DNA of 64,000 bases from Stenotrophomonas terrae (GCF_001431465.1 NZ_LDJJ01000013.1:47158-111157), one strand, 5' to 3'. Positions 29,358 through 38,128 are shown, counted from the stretch's first letter. Notes: generated from the letters alone by a model not told the origin. Numbers and translations: made by a program.

Positions 29358-29746
29358 TCCGATCCGCATCCCTTGCCGTTGCCGTTGCCGTGCTGATTAC
29401 CGCGTTCAGCGCGACACCCGCAGCGGCGCAGCACGCGCCCCTGATCGAACGCATGGCCGATGGCACCGCGCCCACGGCAACTGCCAGCGACTCCAACGGC
29501 AACGCTGCGGCGGTCATGGCAACAAGCAGCACCGTTGCGGACCTGCCACGTTCGCAGATCGGCGACACCACCCGCGACCTGCTGCGCATGCAGGCCGATG
29601 GCAGCCGCGCCGGCAACGCCTTGCCGATGCTCGGCGAAGCGGCCAGCCGCAGTTATCAGCGCTACCTCAACAGCTTCGACCACCCCATTCCCGAGTACTT
29701 CGAAGCCGCACTCCCCAATTCCAAGCAAGGCGGCGGCAGCCGCTGA
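29354..29746 (+). CDS. DUF3613 small periplasmic protein of the Tad locus
   Basis: A 130-residue protein with a signal peptide (SLAVAVAVLITAFSATPAAAQ). The C-terminal half matches DUF3613, a family found in Tad loci of beta- and gamma-proteobacteria: IGDTTRDLLRMQADGSRAGN, ALPMLGEAASRSYQRYLNSF and HPIPEYFEA. The function is unknown; by position it is a periplasmic accessory of the pilus. The ATG at 29354 overlaps the tadD stop (ATGA), and the ribosome site GGAGG lies within the end of tadD. Confidence 0.9.
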   Translation: MIRSASLAVAVAVLITAFSATPAAAQHAPLIERMADGTAPTATASDSNGNAAAVMATSSTVADLPRSQIGDTTRDLLRMQADGSRAGNALPMLGEAASRSYQRYLNSFDHPIPEYFEAALPNSKQGGGSR

Positions 29747-29754
29747 GGCCCACC

Positions 29755-31902
29755 ATGCACAGCCCGCGCCCGTCATCGCTCTCCCTGTCACGCGCGCTCC
29801 GCGATCTTCCGCACAGCGCACGTCAACGCGGCGGCGCCGGTCTGCCGATGCTGCTGTTGCTGCTCGGGCTGGTGGTGATACTGGGCCTGATCGAAGTGGG
29901 CTATCTGTACTGGAGCAAGCGTGAAGTGCAGAAAACCGCCGACCTGGCCGCACTGGCCGGCGCCCAACGGCTGGAGCAGTGCACCACCGATTACAAGGAC
30001 AATCTGGCCGCGCGCAGCAATGCCCTGGTCGACAACAAATTTGGCGGTCAATTGGCGATCAGCTGCGGCTACTGGGGCGCCGAACTGGCGCCGGGTACGC
30101 GCTTTGTCGGCGTCGCCAGCAGCCGGCCCTTGAACGCGGTGCAGGTCACCGCTTCGCGGCAATCGGTGCCGATGCTGGGCCAGCTCACCTCCCTGCCCCG
30201 CATCAGCGCGACCGCCGTCGCCCGCCGCATGCCACCACAGGCCGCCTTCAGCGTGGGTTCGCGCCTGCTCAACACCAACAGCAATGCGCCACTGCAGGGA
30301 ATTCTGCGACTGGTCGGGGTCGACCTTACCCAGACCCAGATCGCCAGCTACCAGGGCCTGGCCAACGTCAAGATCACCCCGCGCGGCCTGCTGCAGGCCT
30401 TGGGCATCCCAGTCGCCACCGACATCAACGTCGGTGATTTCAACAACCTGCTGGCCGCCAAACAGGTTTCGGTCGGCAAGCTGCTGGAGGTGATGGCCAC
30501 GCTGGCCGGCCAGCAAGGCGTCGCCGGTGTTGACCTGCGCCTGCTGCAGCAGAAACTGCTGGGCGCCGGCATCAGCGACGTACTCGTGCAACTGGGTTCC
30601 AATGGCAGCAGCAGCGGTCTGTTCGCCAAGGTTGCCGGCGGCAGCGAAGCGGCCAGCGGCGCCCTGGATTTAGATTTGAATGCTTTGGATCTGCTCGGCA
30701 CCAGCATTTCCATCGCCAACTCCAAACATGCCGTTGAAGTCCCGCAACTGGACCTGCTCGGCCTGCTCAAGGCCAAGGCCAGCATCGTCGAACCGGCCTC
30801 GATCGCAATCGGCCCGGTAGGCAGCACTGCCTACAACAGCCAGGTGCGGCTGTTTCTGGATATCGACTCGCAACGGATCCCCGCACTCGGCGCGGTGCTG
30901 AACTGGCTGGGCACGCGTATCAAGTTGCCTACCTATATCGACGTGATCGATGGCTACGGGCAACTCACCGCGATCGACTGCAGCAGCCAACCAGCAACAG
31001 CCACCGTCGACGTCACCAGCGCCATTGCCAACGTCTGCATCGGCAAGGCCACCACGCCATGGAACTCGACCCGCGAGCTATGCCGCACCGGGCTGGCGGA
31101 TGAATCACTGGTCAGCCTGCTCGGCCGCGACGTGCTCACCAAGAAAATCATCCTCGAGGCGCTGTCACAACGCGACCAGCTGGTGCTCAGTGAAGGACAG
31201 ACCGGCACGGTCAAGCCCAACGACCTGAAAGTCGGCAAGCTGGTCTCGGACCTGGTCGATGTGCTGCTCGGCACGGTGCAATCCCTGTTCACTCCACAGG
31301 GCAACAGCAGCACCGCCGCCAAGGACCTGGCCGTGCAGTATCTGGAAGCCACCCAGAAGAACGGCCTGTATCAGCCCGCCGCGGTGGTGCAGGCGCTGCA
31401 GAATGGCAACACCGCGGCCAACCTGCCGGCGCTGGGCAGTTGGGTCACCGAGATCCCTACCTGCGAGAGCTGGGTACTGGGCTGCACGCCAAAAAAAGTA
31501 CAGGGCGAGGTCTGGCAGGGGTTTCTCTACGAAACCACACTGAGCAAGCCCAACCTGATCGGCGGCCTGCTCGACGTGCTCGGGCTGACCTCCTGCCAGG
31601 GTTTGATTGCCGGGCTGGGCTTCAATGACTGCGTGAGCAATTCGCTGGCCAAATACCTGCAGACCAAACCGGGGGGGCTCAGCGGCAACGGCAGCTACAA
31701 CCCGGTCACCGGCAGCGGCACCTGCAGCAGCGTGCTGTGCCTGCTGCTCAAGCCAGTGGTGGACAACCTGCTGCGGCCCCTGCTCGACGGCGTCGGCAAG
31801 CTGTTGTCGAACCTGCTGTCCGACGTCTTGGGGCTGCAGCTGGGCCGCACCGACGTGCATATGCAGTCGATCCAATGTGGCCGCAGCCAGCTGGTCGAAT
31901 GA
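29755..31902 (+). CDS. tadG: TadG-like pilus assembly protein, unusually long C-terminal region
   Basis: A 715-residue membrane-anchored protein. A basic start leads to one helix (about 29-50, GLPMLLLLLGLVVILGLIEV), followed by VQKTADLAALAGAQRL, the TadE/TadG signature. After this comes a long periplasmic region with no recognisable von Willebrand domain. It contains many Leu/Gly-rich stretches (ALDLDLNALDLLGTSI, LDLLGLLKAKASIV) and scattered cysteines (ITAIDC-like, SCQGLIAGLGFNDC, GTCSSVLCLLL, SIQCGRSQ). TadG proteins help anchor the pilus machine. It is the last clear gene of the Tad run, 8 bp after the DUF3613 gene. Confidence 0.85.
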   Translation: MHSPRPSSLSLSRALRDLPHSARQRGGAGLPMLLLLLGLVVILGLIEVGYLYWSKREVQKTADLAALAGAQRLEQCTTDYKDNLAARSNALVDNKFGGQLAISCGYWGAELAPGTRFVGVASSRPLNAVQVTASRQSVPMLGQLTSLPRISATAVARRMPPQAAFSVGSRLLNTNSNAPLQGILRLVGVDLTQTQIASYQGLANVKITPRGLLQALGIPVATDINVGDFNNLLAAKQVSVGKLLEVMATLAGQQGVAGVDLRLLQQKLLGAGISDVLVQLGSNGSSSGLFAKVAGGSEAASGALDLDLNALDLLGTSISIANSKHAVEVPQLDLLGLLKAKASIVEPASIAIGPVGSTAYNSQVRLFLDIDSQRIPALGAVLNWLGTRIKLPTYIDVIDGYGQLTAIDCSSQPATATVDVTSAIANVCIGKATTPWNSTRELCRTGLADESLVSLLGRDVLTKKIILEALSQRDQLVLSEGQTGTVKPNDLKVGKLVSDLVDVLLGTVQSLFTPQGNSSTAAKDLAVQYLEATQKNGLYQPAAVVQALQNGNTAANLPALGSWVTEIPTCESWVLGCTPKKVQGEVWQGFLYETTLSKPNLIGGLLDVLGLTSCQGLIAGLGFNDCVSNSLAKYLQTKPGGLSGNGSYNPVTGSGTCSSVLCLLLKPVVDNLLRPLLDGVGKLLSNLLSDVLGLQLGRTDVHMQSIQCGRSQLVE

Positions 31903-32036
31903 GTACCCTCCCAAACAAGGCAAACGCCCACACCACCGGCCTTTTCGCCACCAAATCGCGTGCTATGCTCGGGTCAGAAACCGGCGCATTCATTAAATGC
32001 GACGACCATCGCAGTTCGGGGGAATTACGAGGACTT

Positions 32037-32768
32037 ATGAGAAGGATCGAGATGCTTCCGAGCCGGCTTGGCTGCGCGCTGTTGCTTGTTGTCGGCCTGC
32101 TCACGGCCCCCGCTGCGATGGCCGGGCGCTGGCAGCGCGGTGAGGCCGAGGTACCGGCCGCCCCCGCCAACAGCGAAGACAGTTCCGTCGGCAATACGGT
32201 GGCCGAACTGCAACGGCTGATGGGCAACAACGCCCTCACCGAGCTGCGTACCACCTACAACGGCAACTACGGCGCCAGCCTGCTGTTCCATGCCGACTCT
32301 TTGAATTACTACGTGGCCCTGTTCCATGAAAAGGAATTCTGGCGGGTGATCCGTACCGAGTCGGTGGACAACGCCGAGAGCCTCTACCTGACCTTCGCCG
32401 ACCAGACCAAGCAGCTGGCCCAGGTCTACCTGGACACCGTCCGCCTGCAGGCCGGCAAGGCCTATAGCGAGAAGCTGGTTGCCATGAACGAGCGGCGCCT
32501 GCGCGGCCTGCAGCAGGAAGTGGAACAGCAGCGCCAGCAGTCGCTGCAGGTCAGCAATGCCCTGCAGGAACGCAAGCAGCAGGCGGTTGCCCTGAGCACG
32601 GACCTGCGTGCCACCAACTCCCAGCTGGAAGCCCTGAACCAGCAGATCAAGGCCTTGCAGGCGCAGCAGATCAACCCCGAGCTGAGCCTGCCGGCCGCTC
32701 CCAGCGTGGCCCCGGCCACCACCACGATCCCGCTGGCACCGGCACAGGAACCGGCCAGCCACCCCTGA
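32037..32768 (+). CDS. DUF2968 secreted coiled-coil protein
   Basis: A 243-residue protein with a signal peptide (about 1-30, CALLLVVGLLTAPAAMAG). The body has TVAELQRLMGNNALTELRTT and SLLFHADSLNYYVALFHEKE, typical of DUF2968, then a long Gln/Leu-rich coiled coil (about 150-215, e.g. LRGLQQEVEQQRQQSLQV) and a Pro/Ala tail. Function unknown, probably periplasmic. The ATG at 32037 is preceded by GAGGAC and starts the signal peptide. An in-frame ATG at 31899 overlaps the tadG stop, but would put 46 residues before the signal peptide, so I prefer 32037. Confidence 0.85.
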   Translation: MRRIEMLPSRLGCALLLVVGLLTAPAAMAGRWQRGEAEVPAAPANSEDSSVGNTVAELQRLMGNNALTELRTTYNGNYGASLLFHADSLNYYVALFHEKEFWRVIRTESVDNAESLYLTFADQTKQLAQVYLDTVRLQAGKAYSEKLVAMNERRLRGLQQEVEQQRQQSLQVSNALQERKQQAVALSTDLRATNSQLEALNQQIKALQAQQINPELSLPAAPSVAPATTTIPLAPAQEPASHP

Positions 32769-32802
32769 GCCGGCCGCGATGGCGCAGCGCTGAACTCACC
32801 CG

Positions 32803-32834
32803 AACGCCGCTTCTCTCGCAGAAGCGGCGTTTTT
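32803..32834 (+). terminator. Rho-independent terminator after the DUF2968 gene
   Basis: A 12-bp stem (AACGCCGCTTCT / AGAAGCGGCGTT) with a 5-base loop and a T-run, 35 bases after the stop. It would also end read-through from the Tad locus. Confidence 0.92.
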
Positions 32835-32838
32835 CACT

Positions 32839-33026
32839 GTAGTGCCGAGCCATGCTCGGCAGGGCCTGCCCAGCAATCCCTCCGCCCCGCAACACCTTTG
32901 GGAGCGGCATAAGCCGCGAAGCCCGAAGGCCATCAGCAAACGCAAGACCTACCCCTCCCCAACTCTCCCCTTGGCCGCCGGCCAAAGGGAGGGAGCAGAA
33001 GCGGTAGTGCCGAGCCATGCTCGGCA
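32839..33026. repeat. GTAG-headed (SMAG-like) repeats and other palindromes
   Basis: GTAGTGCCGAGCCATGCTCG occurs at 32839-32862 and again, as GTAGTGCCGAGCCATGCTCG, at 33004-33026. The stem-loop headed by GTAG matches the description of SMAG repeats in Stenotrophomonas maltophilia. Between them lie a degenerate REP (32899-32921, GGAGCGGCATAAGCCGCGAA) and a C-rich/G-rich palindrome (32950-32998, CTCCCCAACTCTCCCCTT ... AAAGGGAGGG). The whole gene-free stretch 32835-33208 is repeat-derived apart from the last 150 bases, in which I see nothing clear beyond the start region of the next gene. Confidence 0.85.
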
Positions 33027-33208
33027 AAGGCCTTCCCCGTAGCCCCTCAAAAAAAAGCCAAGCCGCCGCCGCCAACCCCGCAAAGCCAGCCAGCACAAGC
33101 CTCCCGCGCAGCTCCCGCCGGCCAAAACCCCACTCCAGTACCTCTGGCGGTTGAGAATCTGCCCCGGTGTCGCCATAAAGGGGGTTCCTGTCAGCAACGT
33201 AGTCAGCC

Positions 33209-34069
33209 ATGAGCGATCTTCCCCACGTTTTCGAGGCCACCACCGAAACCTTCGAAGCCGAGGTCCTGCAGAAATCGTCGCAGACCCCCGTGCTGGTTGA
33301 TTTCTGGGCAACCTGGTGCGGGCCGTGCAAGAGCCTGGGGCCCATCCTGGAAAAGCTCGCCGGTGAATACAACGGCGCGTTCGAGCTGGCCAAGGTCGAC
33401 GTGGACAAGGAGCAGCAGATTGCTGCCGCCTTCCAGATCCGCTCGGTGCCGACCGTCTTTCTGATCAAGGACGGGCAGATCGTTGATGGCTTCCCCGGCG
33501 CCATGCCCGAGGGCCAGCTCCGCGAATTTCTTACCCAACACGGCGTGGTGCCGGCCGAGGCCGCGGCTGTGGAAGAAGAAATCCAGGCCCTGCCGCTGGA
33601 TCCGCAGGCCGAAGTAGCCGCACTGCGTGAGGCAATCAGCGCCGAGCCGGACAAGGCCGAACTCAAACTCGACCTTGCCCTGGCCCTGCTCAAGATCGGC
33701 GCCACCGGCGAAGCCGGGCCGCTGCTGGATGGCCTGCCCGCCAACCTCGCCACCGACGACCGCGCCATCCGCGCGCGTGCACGTCTGGATTTTGCCGCGG
33801 CGCTGCAGGACGCACCGGCTGCCGATGTGCTGGCTGGGCGTGTACGGGCGGACGGCAATGATCTGGAAGCCCGTTACCTGCTGGGCATCCAGCACCTGCT
33901 GGCCGGCGAAGATGAGGCCGCGCTGGAGCAGTTCATCGAGATGCTGCGGATCGATCGCAGCTTCCGTGACAGCCTGCCGAAGAAAGCCTTGATCGACGCC
34001 TTCCGCGTGATCGAGGACGAAGACCTGGTAGGCCGCTACCGCCGCAAGATGTCCTCGCTGCTGTTCTGA
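33209..34069 (+). CDS. cnoX: Thioredoxin-TPR protein, CnoX/YbbN-like
   Basis: A 286-residue protein with a thioredoxin domain (residues 1-110) and a C-terminal TPR-like helical domain (about 120-286). The active site WCGPC (Cys37, Cys40) sits in TPVLVDFWATWCGPCKSLGP, and the cis-proline segment is IRSVPTVFLIKDG. The TPR part contains PDKAELKLDLALALLKIGAT and LEARYLLGIQHLLAGEDEAA. E. coli CnoX (YbbN) is a holdase that works with GroEL and DnaK but lacks the CxxC pair; this protein retains both cysteines, as other proteobacterial members do. It is read alone. Confidence 0.93.
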   Translation: MSDLPHVFEATTETFEAEVLQKSSQTPVLVDFWATWCGPCKSLGPILEKLAGEYNGAFELAKVDVDKEQQIAAAFQIRSVPTVFLIKDGQIVDGFPGAMPEGQLREFLTQHGVVPAEAAAVEEEIQALPLDPQAEVAALREAISAEPDKAELKLDLALALLKIGATGEAGPLLDGLPANLATDDRAIRARARLDFAAALQDAPAADVLAGRVRADGNDLEARYLLGIQHLLAGEDEAALEQFIEMLRIDRSFRDSLPKKALIDAFRVIEDEDLVGRYRRKMSSLLF

Positions 34070-34117
34070 GTTGTTACCAGACAGCTCAATTTGTGTGTCA
34101 ATCGCACGGAAATGGAT

Positions 34118-34183
34118 GACTCATACAAGGATGATCCCGCCGTGGTGCTTGCCACGGCTAGCGGGATAGGATGTGTATGAGTC
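34118..34183. other. 66-nt extended hairpin upstream of the LysM-FecR gene
   Basis: A long inverted repeat: outer arms GACTCATACA (34118-34127) and TGTATGAGTC (34174-34183) are perfect complements. Inside them, ATCCCGC pairs with GCGGGAT (34134-34140 with 34161-34167) and CGTGG with CCACG (34141-34145 with 34152-34156) around a 6-base loop. An unpaired bulge lies between the stems on both sides. There is no T-run. It sits 50 bp after cnoX and 55 bp before the LysM-FecR start and matches none of the window's other repeat families. Confidence 0.7.
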
Positions 34184-34238
34184 TGCAGCCTGCACGATGT
34201 CAGCGTAACGGACACGCGCTTTCGGAATCAAAGTCGCC

Positions 34239-35885
34239 GTGAGAAATACCGACGTTCGCCCCTCGTTGTTGCAGCTGCTGTTGGCTGCCTTGCTGCTCTG
34301 CTGGGCGACGGTCGCCAGCGCACAGGACTGGACTTACCGCGCACGCCCCGGCGATACCCTGTGGGATCTGGGCGCGCGCTACCTCAAGGCCAATGTGCCG
34401 TGGCAACGGCTGCAGGCACACAACCGGATAGATGACCCGTATCGGCTTGCCCCCGGCCAGGACCTGCGTTTCCCGATCAGCTGGTTGCGTGTGCAGCCAG
34501 CGCCAGCGCGGGTGTTGGCGCTGCGCGGCCACGCCGAGGTAAGCGACCCGGTCAATGGCACCCGGCCGCTGCAGCTGGGCATGCTGTTGACCATCGGCAG
34601 CGGAGTGCAGACCGGCGACGATGCCAGTGTCACGCTGGGGTTTGCCGATGATTCCCGCCTGCAGCTGCGCGAGAACTCGCAGCTGCTGCTGGATCAGCTC
34701 AGCAGCTATGGTGCAACCGGCATGGTCGACACCCGCATCCGCCTGCAGCGCGGGCGCAGCAGCAGCCAGGTGACACCGGCACGCGGGCCTGCATCGCGCT
34801 ACATCATTACCGCCCCCACCGCGACCAGCAGCGTGCGCGGCACCCTGTTCAGGGTCAACGCCGGTGGCGGCAGCCGTCCGGCAAGCACCGAAGTCGTCGA
34901 GGGTCACGTGCAGGTCGGCAATCAAGGCGGCCAGCGGGTGATCGACGCTGGCCATGCCAGCTTGGTGCGTGCGGCAGGCACGGCCCCCTCGCAGCCGCAG
35001 GCACTGCCGCCGGCGCCAGCGCTGCTGGATTCCCAGCTGCGCCTGCAACCGCTGCCCTTGCTGGCGGCATGGCAGCCGGTAGATGGCGCGACACGTTACC
35101 GGGTGGAAGTCGTGCTGGCCGCCACACCCGACGTGCAACTGTTTGCCCGCGAGGTCAGCGCGCCACAGATCCAGATCGACACCCTGCCGCCAGGCCAGCT
35201 GCGCCTGCTGGTACGTGCGGTCGATGCCGATGGCGTCGAAGGCCTGGATGCCGCGCGCGATTTTTCCGTCCCCGAAGGTCTGCCAGCACCATTGACGCTT
35301 GCGCCCACGCACGGCCAGACCCTGCAACAGCTGCAGCCACGTTTTGAGTGGGCCAAGGTCGCCGATGCCACCGGCACGGTGCTGCAGATCGCCGACAACG
35401 CCAGCTTCGTGCAGCCGCTGATCGAGCAGGCAAGCCGCAGCCAGCAGTTGCGCATTCCCCGCCCGCTGCCGGCGGGTGATTATTTCTGGCGCGTGGCCTC
35501 GCTGGATGCGCAGGGTGCGCCCGGCCGCTACGGCCAGGCCTTGCCACTGCAGCTCAGTGATGCGCCGCTGGCGACACCACTGCAGTCGGACAAGGTGCAC
35601 AAAGGCCAACTCACCCTGCGTTGGCCAGCCGACGGCGACGCCCGCCACTACCGCGTGCAGATCGCACGCGATGCCGGTTTCTCGCACCTGCTGCTGGATC
35701 AGCAGACCGATACCCCCGAGGTCTCATTCAAGCGCCCATGGCGCGGCGGCAACCTGTACGTCCGCGTACAGAGCATCGCCGACGACGGCTATGCCGGCAT
35801 GTTCTCGACACCGCAACAGATCCAGCTGCCCTGCCGGCTTTGTTATGGCCTCGGCGCTGGCGCCTTGTTGTTGCTCGCGCTGTGA
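34239..35885 (+). CDS. LysM and FecR domain periplasmic protein
   Basis: A 548-residue protein with a signal peptide (LLQLLLAALLLCWATVASAQ), a LysM domain (about 30-80, YRARPGDTLWDLGARYLK, LAPGQDLRFP) for peptidoglycan binding, and a FecR domain (about 90-245, GSGVQTGDDASVTLGFADDS, APTATSSVRGTLFRVNAGG, VVEGHVQVG). Then come repeated beta-sandwich-like units (two copies of a pattern such as PRFEWAKVADATGTVLQIAD and LTLRWPADGDARHYRVQIAR). A hydrophobic C-terminus (LCYGLGAGALLLLAL) may be a membrane anchor. Its stop overlaps the GTG of a CHASE2-GGDEF gene by 4 bases. The pair probably forms a signalling unit in which the periplasmic protein feeds the cyclase; this is inference. Confidence 0.88.
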   Translation: MRNTDVRPSLLQLLLAALLLCWATVASAQDWTYRARPGDTLWDLGARYLKANVPWQRLQAHNRIDDPYRLAPGQDLRFPISWLRVQPAPARVLALRGHAEVSDPVNGTRPLQLGMLLTIGSGVQTGDDASVTLGFADDSRLQLRENSQLLLDQLSSYGATGMVDTRIRLQRGRSSSQVTPARGPASRYIITAPTATSSVRGTLFRVNAGGGSRPASTEVVEGHVQVGNQGGQRVIDAGHASLVRAAGTAPSQPQALPPAPALLDSQLRLQPLPLLAAWQPVDGATRYRVEVVLAATPDVQLFAREVSAPQIQIDTLPPGQLRLLVRAVDADGVEGLDAARDFSVPEGLPAPLTLAPTHGQTLQQLQPRFEWAKVADATGTVLQIADNASFVQPLIEQASRSQQLRIPRPLPAGDYFWRVASLDAQGAPGRYGQALPLQLSDAPLATPLQSDKVHKGQLTLRWPADGDARHYRVQIARDAGFSHLLLDQQTDTPEVSFKRPWRGGNLYVRVQSIADDGYAGMFSTPQQIQLPCRLCYGLGAGALLLLAL

Positions 35886-37525
35886 GACCGCTGCGGCCAC
35901 GCTGGCACTTCCGCCTGCTGTTCGTGCTCGGCTGCAGCCTGCTGGCGGCCTGGGCCAGCCATAGCCGCGTGTTCTGGCAGCAGGATGTCGCCAGCTACGA
36001 CCTGCTGACCGGCGACTGGGAATACCCACCCGATCCGCGCCTGGCGATCATTGCCATCGACGACCGCAGCCTGCAGCAACTGGGCCAATGGCCGTGGCCG
36101 CGCAGCACCCACGCGCGCCTGCTCGACAAGTTGCATCAAGCCGGGGCGGAGCGCGTCGCACTGGACCTGATGTTGCCGGAGGCCGACCGCAACGACCCCG
36201 CCCAGGACGCGGCATTGGCGGCGGCCATCAGCCGCAACGGACGCGTGGTGCTGCCGGTCCTGGCAGCGCCGCCCAGCGATGAAGCCGTGCCTGAAGAACT
36301 GCTGCCGGTGCCCGTCATTGCCAAGGCCGCGGCAAGCCTGGCCCATAGCGATATCGAGATTGATGCCGACGGCGTCGCCCGCGGCCTCTACCTGAAAGCC
36401 GGTATCGGCTCACCGCATTGGTTGGCCCTCGGAGCGGCCCTGGCTGGCGTGCAGGAACCGCTGCCCGGCTCGACCAATCCTGGCGCCAGCACCCGCTCCC
36501 CTTACCAATGGCACCGCGACAACTACGTGCGGCTGCGCTACGCCGGGCCGCCTGGCAGCTTTCCACAGCTGTCCTATGTCGACGTGCTGGAGGGCCGGGT
36601 ACCGGCCAGTCTGTTGCAGGGGCGGTTGCTGATCGTCGGCATGACCGCCAATGGCATCGCCCCGCGCCTGCTGACACCGACCTCCCGCGACAGTTGGATG
36701 AGCGGTAGCGAGTACCAGGCCAATGTCGCCTCGATGTTGCTGGCCGGCAATGCCATCACCACCTTGCCGGCCGGCGCACAGATCTTGATCAGCGCATTGC
36801 TGGTGGCGTTTGCCGCGTTCGGCATCACCTCCCGCTTTCGTTGGCGCTGGCTGCTGGGCGTGCTGGCCATACCGGTTCCGCTGCTGCTGAGCCTGGGCCT
36901 GCTGCACGGCGCCAACCTGTGGTTCGCTCCGGTCTCGGCGACAATGGGCTTTGCCGCCATGATGGTGATCTGGACACTGTGGCAGATGCGTTATTGGCGC
37001 CGGCAAGCCAACCGCGACACACTGACCGGACTGGCCAACCGCATGCGCTTCGAGGAAACCCTGCGTCGCGAAAACGATGCGGCGCGGCGCAGCGGACGCC
37101 CGCTCACCCTGCTGCTGATCGATGTGGATCACTTCAAGGCCTGCAACGACACCTATGGCCACCAGGTCGGCGACCGCCTGTTGCGTCACCTGGGCCGCAC
37201 CATCGAGGAAGTAGCGCGGCGCCCGCGTGACCTGGCCGCGCGTTTTGGTGGTGATGAGTTCGCGCTGATCCTGCCCGACACACCGCCTGCGGGCGCCGAG
37301 CAGTTGGTGCAGGCACTGATCAGCCAGGTGCGACAGCTCAGTATTCCGGTGGACAAAGCCCATCACAGCAAGATCAAAACCTCGGTCACCATCGGCCTGT
37401 GCACGGTGTTGCCGGGCCTGGAGGACGGCCCGGCGCGGCTGTTTGAAGCGGCCGACACCGCCCTCTACCAGGCCAAACAAGCCGGCCGTGACGGCTACCG
37501 GGTCGCCCCGCCCTGGCCCAACTAG
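35882..37525 (+). CDS. CHASE2-domain diguanylate cyclase (GGDEF)
   Basis: A 547-residue membrane sensor enzyme. After one N-terminal helix (LLFVLGCSLLAAWASHSRVF) comes a periplasmic CHASE2 domain (about 35-290: PRLAIIAIDDRSLQQLGQWP, AERVALDLMLPEADRND, LLIVGMTANG), then three helices (about 300-375) and a GGDEF domain. The catalytic motif FGGDEFALILPD is intact near residue 455, and RPRD five residues before it is the product-inhibition I-site. It should make c-di-GMP in response to a periplasmic signal. The GTG at 35882 overlaps the stop of the LysM-FecR gene. c-di-GMP usually favours attachment, fitting the adhesin and pilus loci nearby. Confidence 0.93.
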   Translation: MRPLRPRWHFRLLFVLGCSLLAAWASHSRVFWQQDVASYDLLTGDWEYPPDPRLAIIAIDDRSLQQLGQWPWPRSTHARLLDKLHQAGAERVALDLMLPEADRNDPAQDAALAAAISRNGRVVLPVLAAPPSDEAVPEELLPVPVIAKAAASLAHSDIEIDADGVARGLYLKAGIGSPHWLALGAALAGVQEPLPGSTNPGASTRSPYQWHRDNYVRLRYAGPPGSFPQLSYVDVLEGRVPASLLQGRLLIVGMTANGIAPRLLTPTSRDSWMSGSEYQANVASMLLAGNAITTLPAGAQILISALLVAFAAFGITSRFRWRWLLGVLAIPVPLLLSLGLLHGANLWFAPVSATMGFAAMMVIWTLWQMRYWRRQANRDTLTGLANRMRFEETLRRENDAARRSGRPLTLLLIDVDHFKACNDTYGHQVGDRLLRHLGRTIEEVARRPRDLAARFGGDEFALILPDTPPAGAEQLVQALISQVRQLSIPVDKAHHSKIKTSVTIGLCTVLPGLEDGPARLFEAADTALYQAKQAGRDGYRVAPPWPN

Positions 37526-37582
37526 CCTTTCCATACGCCTGCGGATGTTAGACTCCGGCTCCCACGAGCATCCGCCTTCACG

Positions 37583-38044
37583 ATGAAAGCCAGCCTGTTC
37601 CGCCGCGGCATCAACCTGTGGCCGCCATTTCTGTTTGCCGGCATCCATGTCACCGACATCAGCGCCGACTACCGCTATGTACGGGTCGAGCTGCGCCAGC
37701 GGCCGTGGAACGTGAACTATGTGCGCACCCATTTTGGCGGCAGCCTGTTCGCGATGACCGATCCGTTCTGGATGTTGTGCCTGCTGCAGAACATGGGCAG
37801 CCGCTATTTCGTCTGGGACAAGGCCGGCACCATCGAGTTCCTCAAGCCAGGCCGGGGCGTGGTGTGGACCGAGTTCCGCCTGGACGATGCCACCCTGGAT
37901 GAGGTGCGGGCGGCCACTGCCAACGGCGAGAAATACCTGCACTGGTTCCAGAACGACGTGCTCGACGCCAAGGGTGAAGTGGTGGCGCGGGTGCGCAAGC
38001 AGGTCTACGTGCGGCTCAAGCCGGATGCCCGCAAGACGGACTGA
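37583..38044 (+). CDS. DUF4442 hot-dog-fold protein
   Basis: A 153-residue cytosolic protein of the DUF4442 family, which belongs to the hot-dog fold with acyl-CoA thioesterases. Conserved parts include MKASLFRRGINLWPPFLFAG, WNVNYVRTHFGGSLFAMTDP and IEFLKPGRGVV. The HFGGSLF segment corresponds to the hot-dog active-site region. The substrate is unknown. A -10-like and spacing pattern is not clear in the 57-bp gap before it. Confidence 0.85.
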   Translation: MKASLFRRGINLWPPFLFAGIHVTDISADYRYVRVELRQRPWNVNYVRTHFGGSLFAMTDPFWMLCLLQNMGSRYFVWDKAGTIEFLKPGRGVVWTEFRLDDATLDEVRAATANGEKYLHWFQNDVLDAKGEVVARVRKQVYVRLKPDARKTD

Positions 38045-38122
38045 GTCACTGCGGCAACACAGATTTCTCTGAACGCAGCTGTTCTGGGCGTTGGCCGCGC
38101 GTATGCGGCTGACAGCCGACCG

Positions 38123-38128
38123 CTACAA
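38123..38128 (+). promoter_or_regulatory. Possible -10 box just before the DUF502 gene
   Basis: TACAAT ends 7 bases before the ATG at 38136, and no ribosome site can be fitted. This suggests a leaderless or very short-leader mRNA. The best -35-like sequence (TTGGCC at 38091) is too far away (26 bp), so the call is tentative. Confidence 0.35.

Noticed and set aside
31899..32036. Upstream start for the DUF2968 protein overlapping the tadG stop
   Set aside because: It would place 46 polar residues before an evident signal peptide; the ATG at 32037 has its own ribosome site. Coupled translation is still possible and is raised as a finding.
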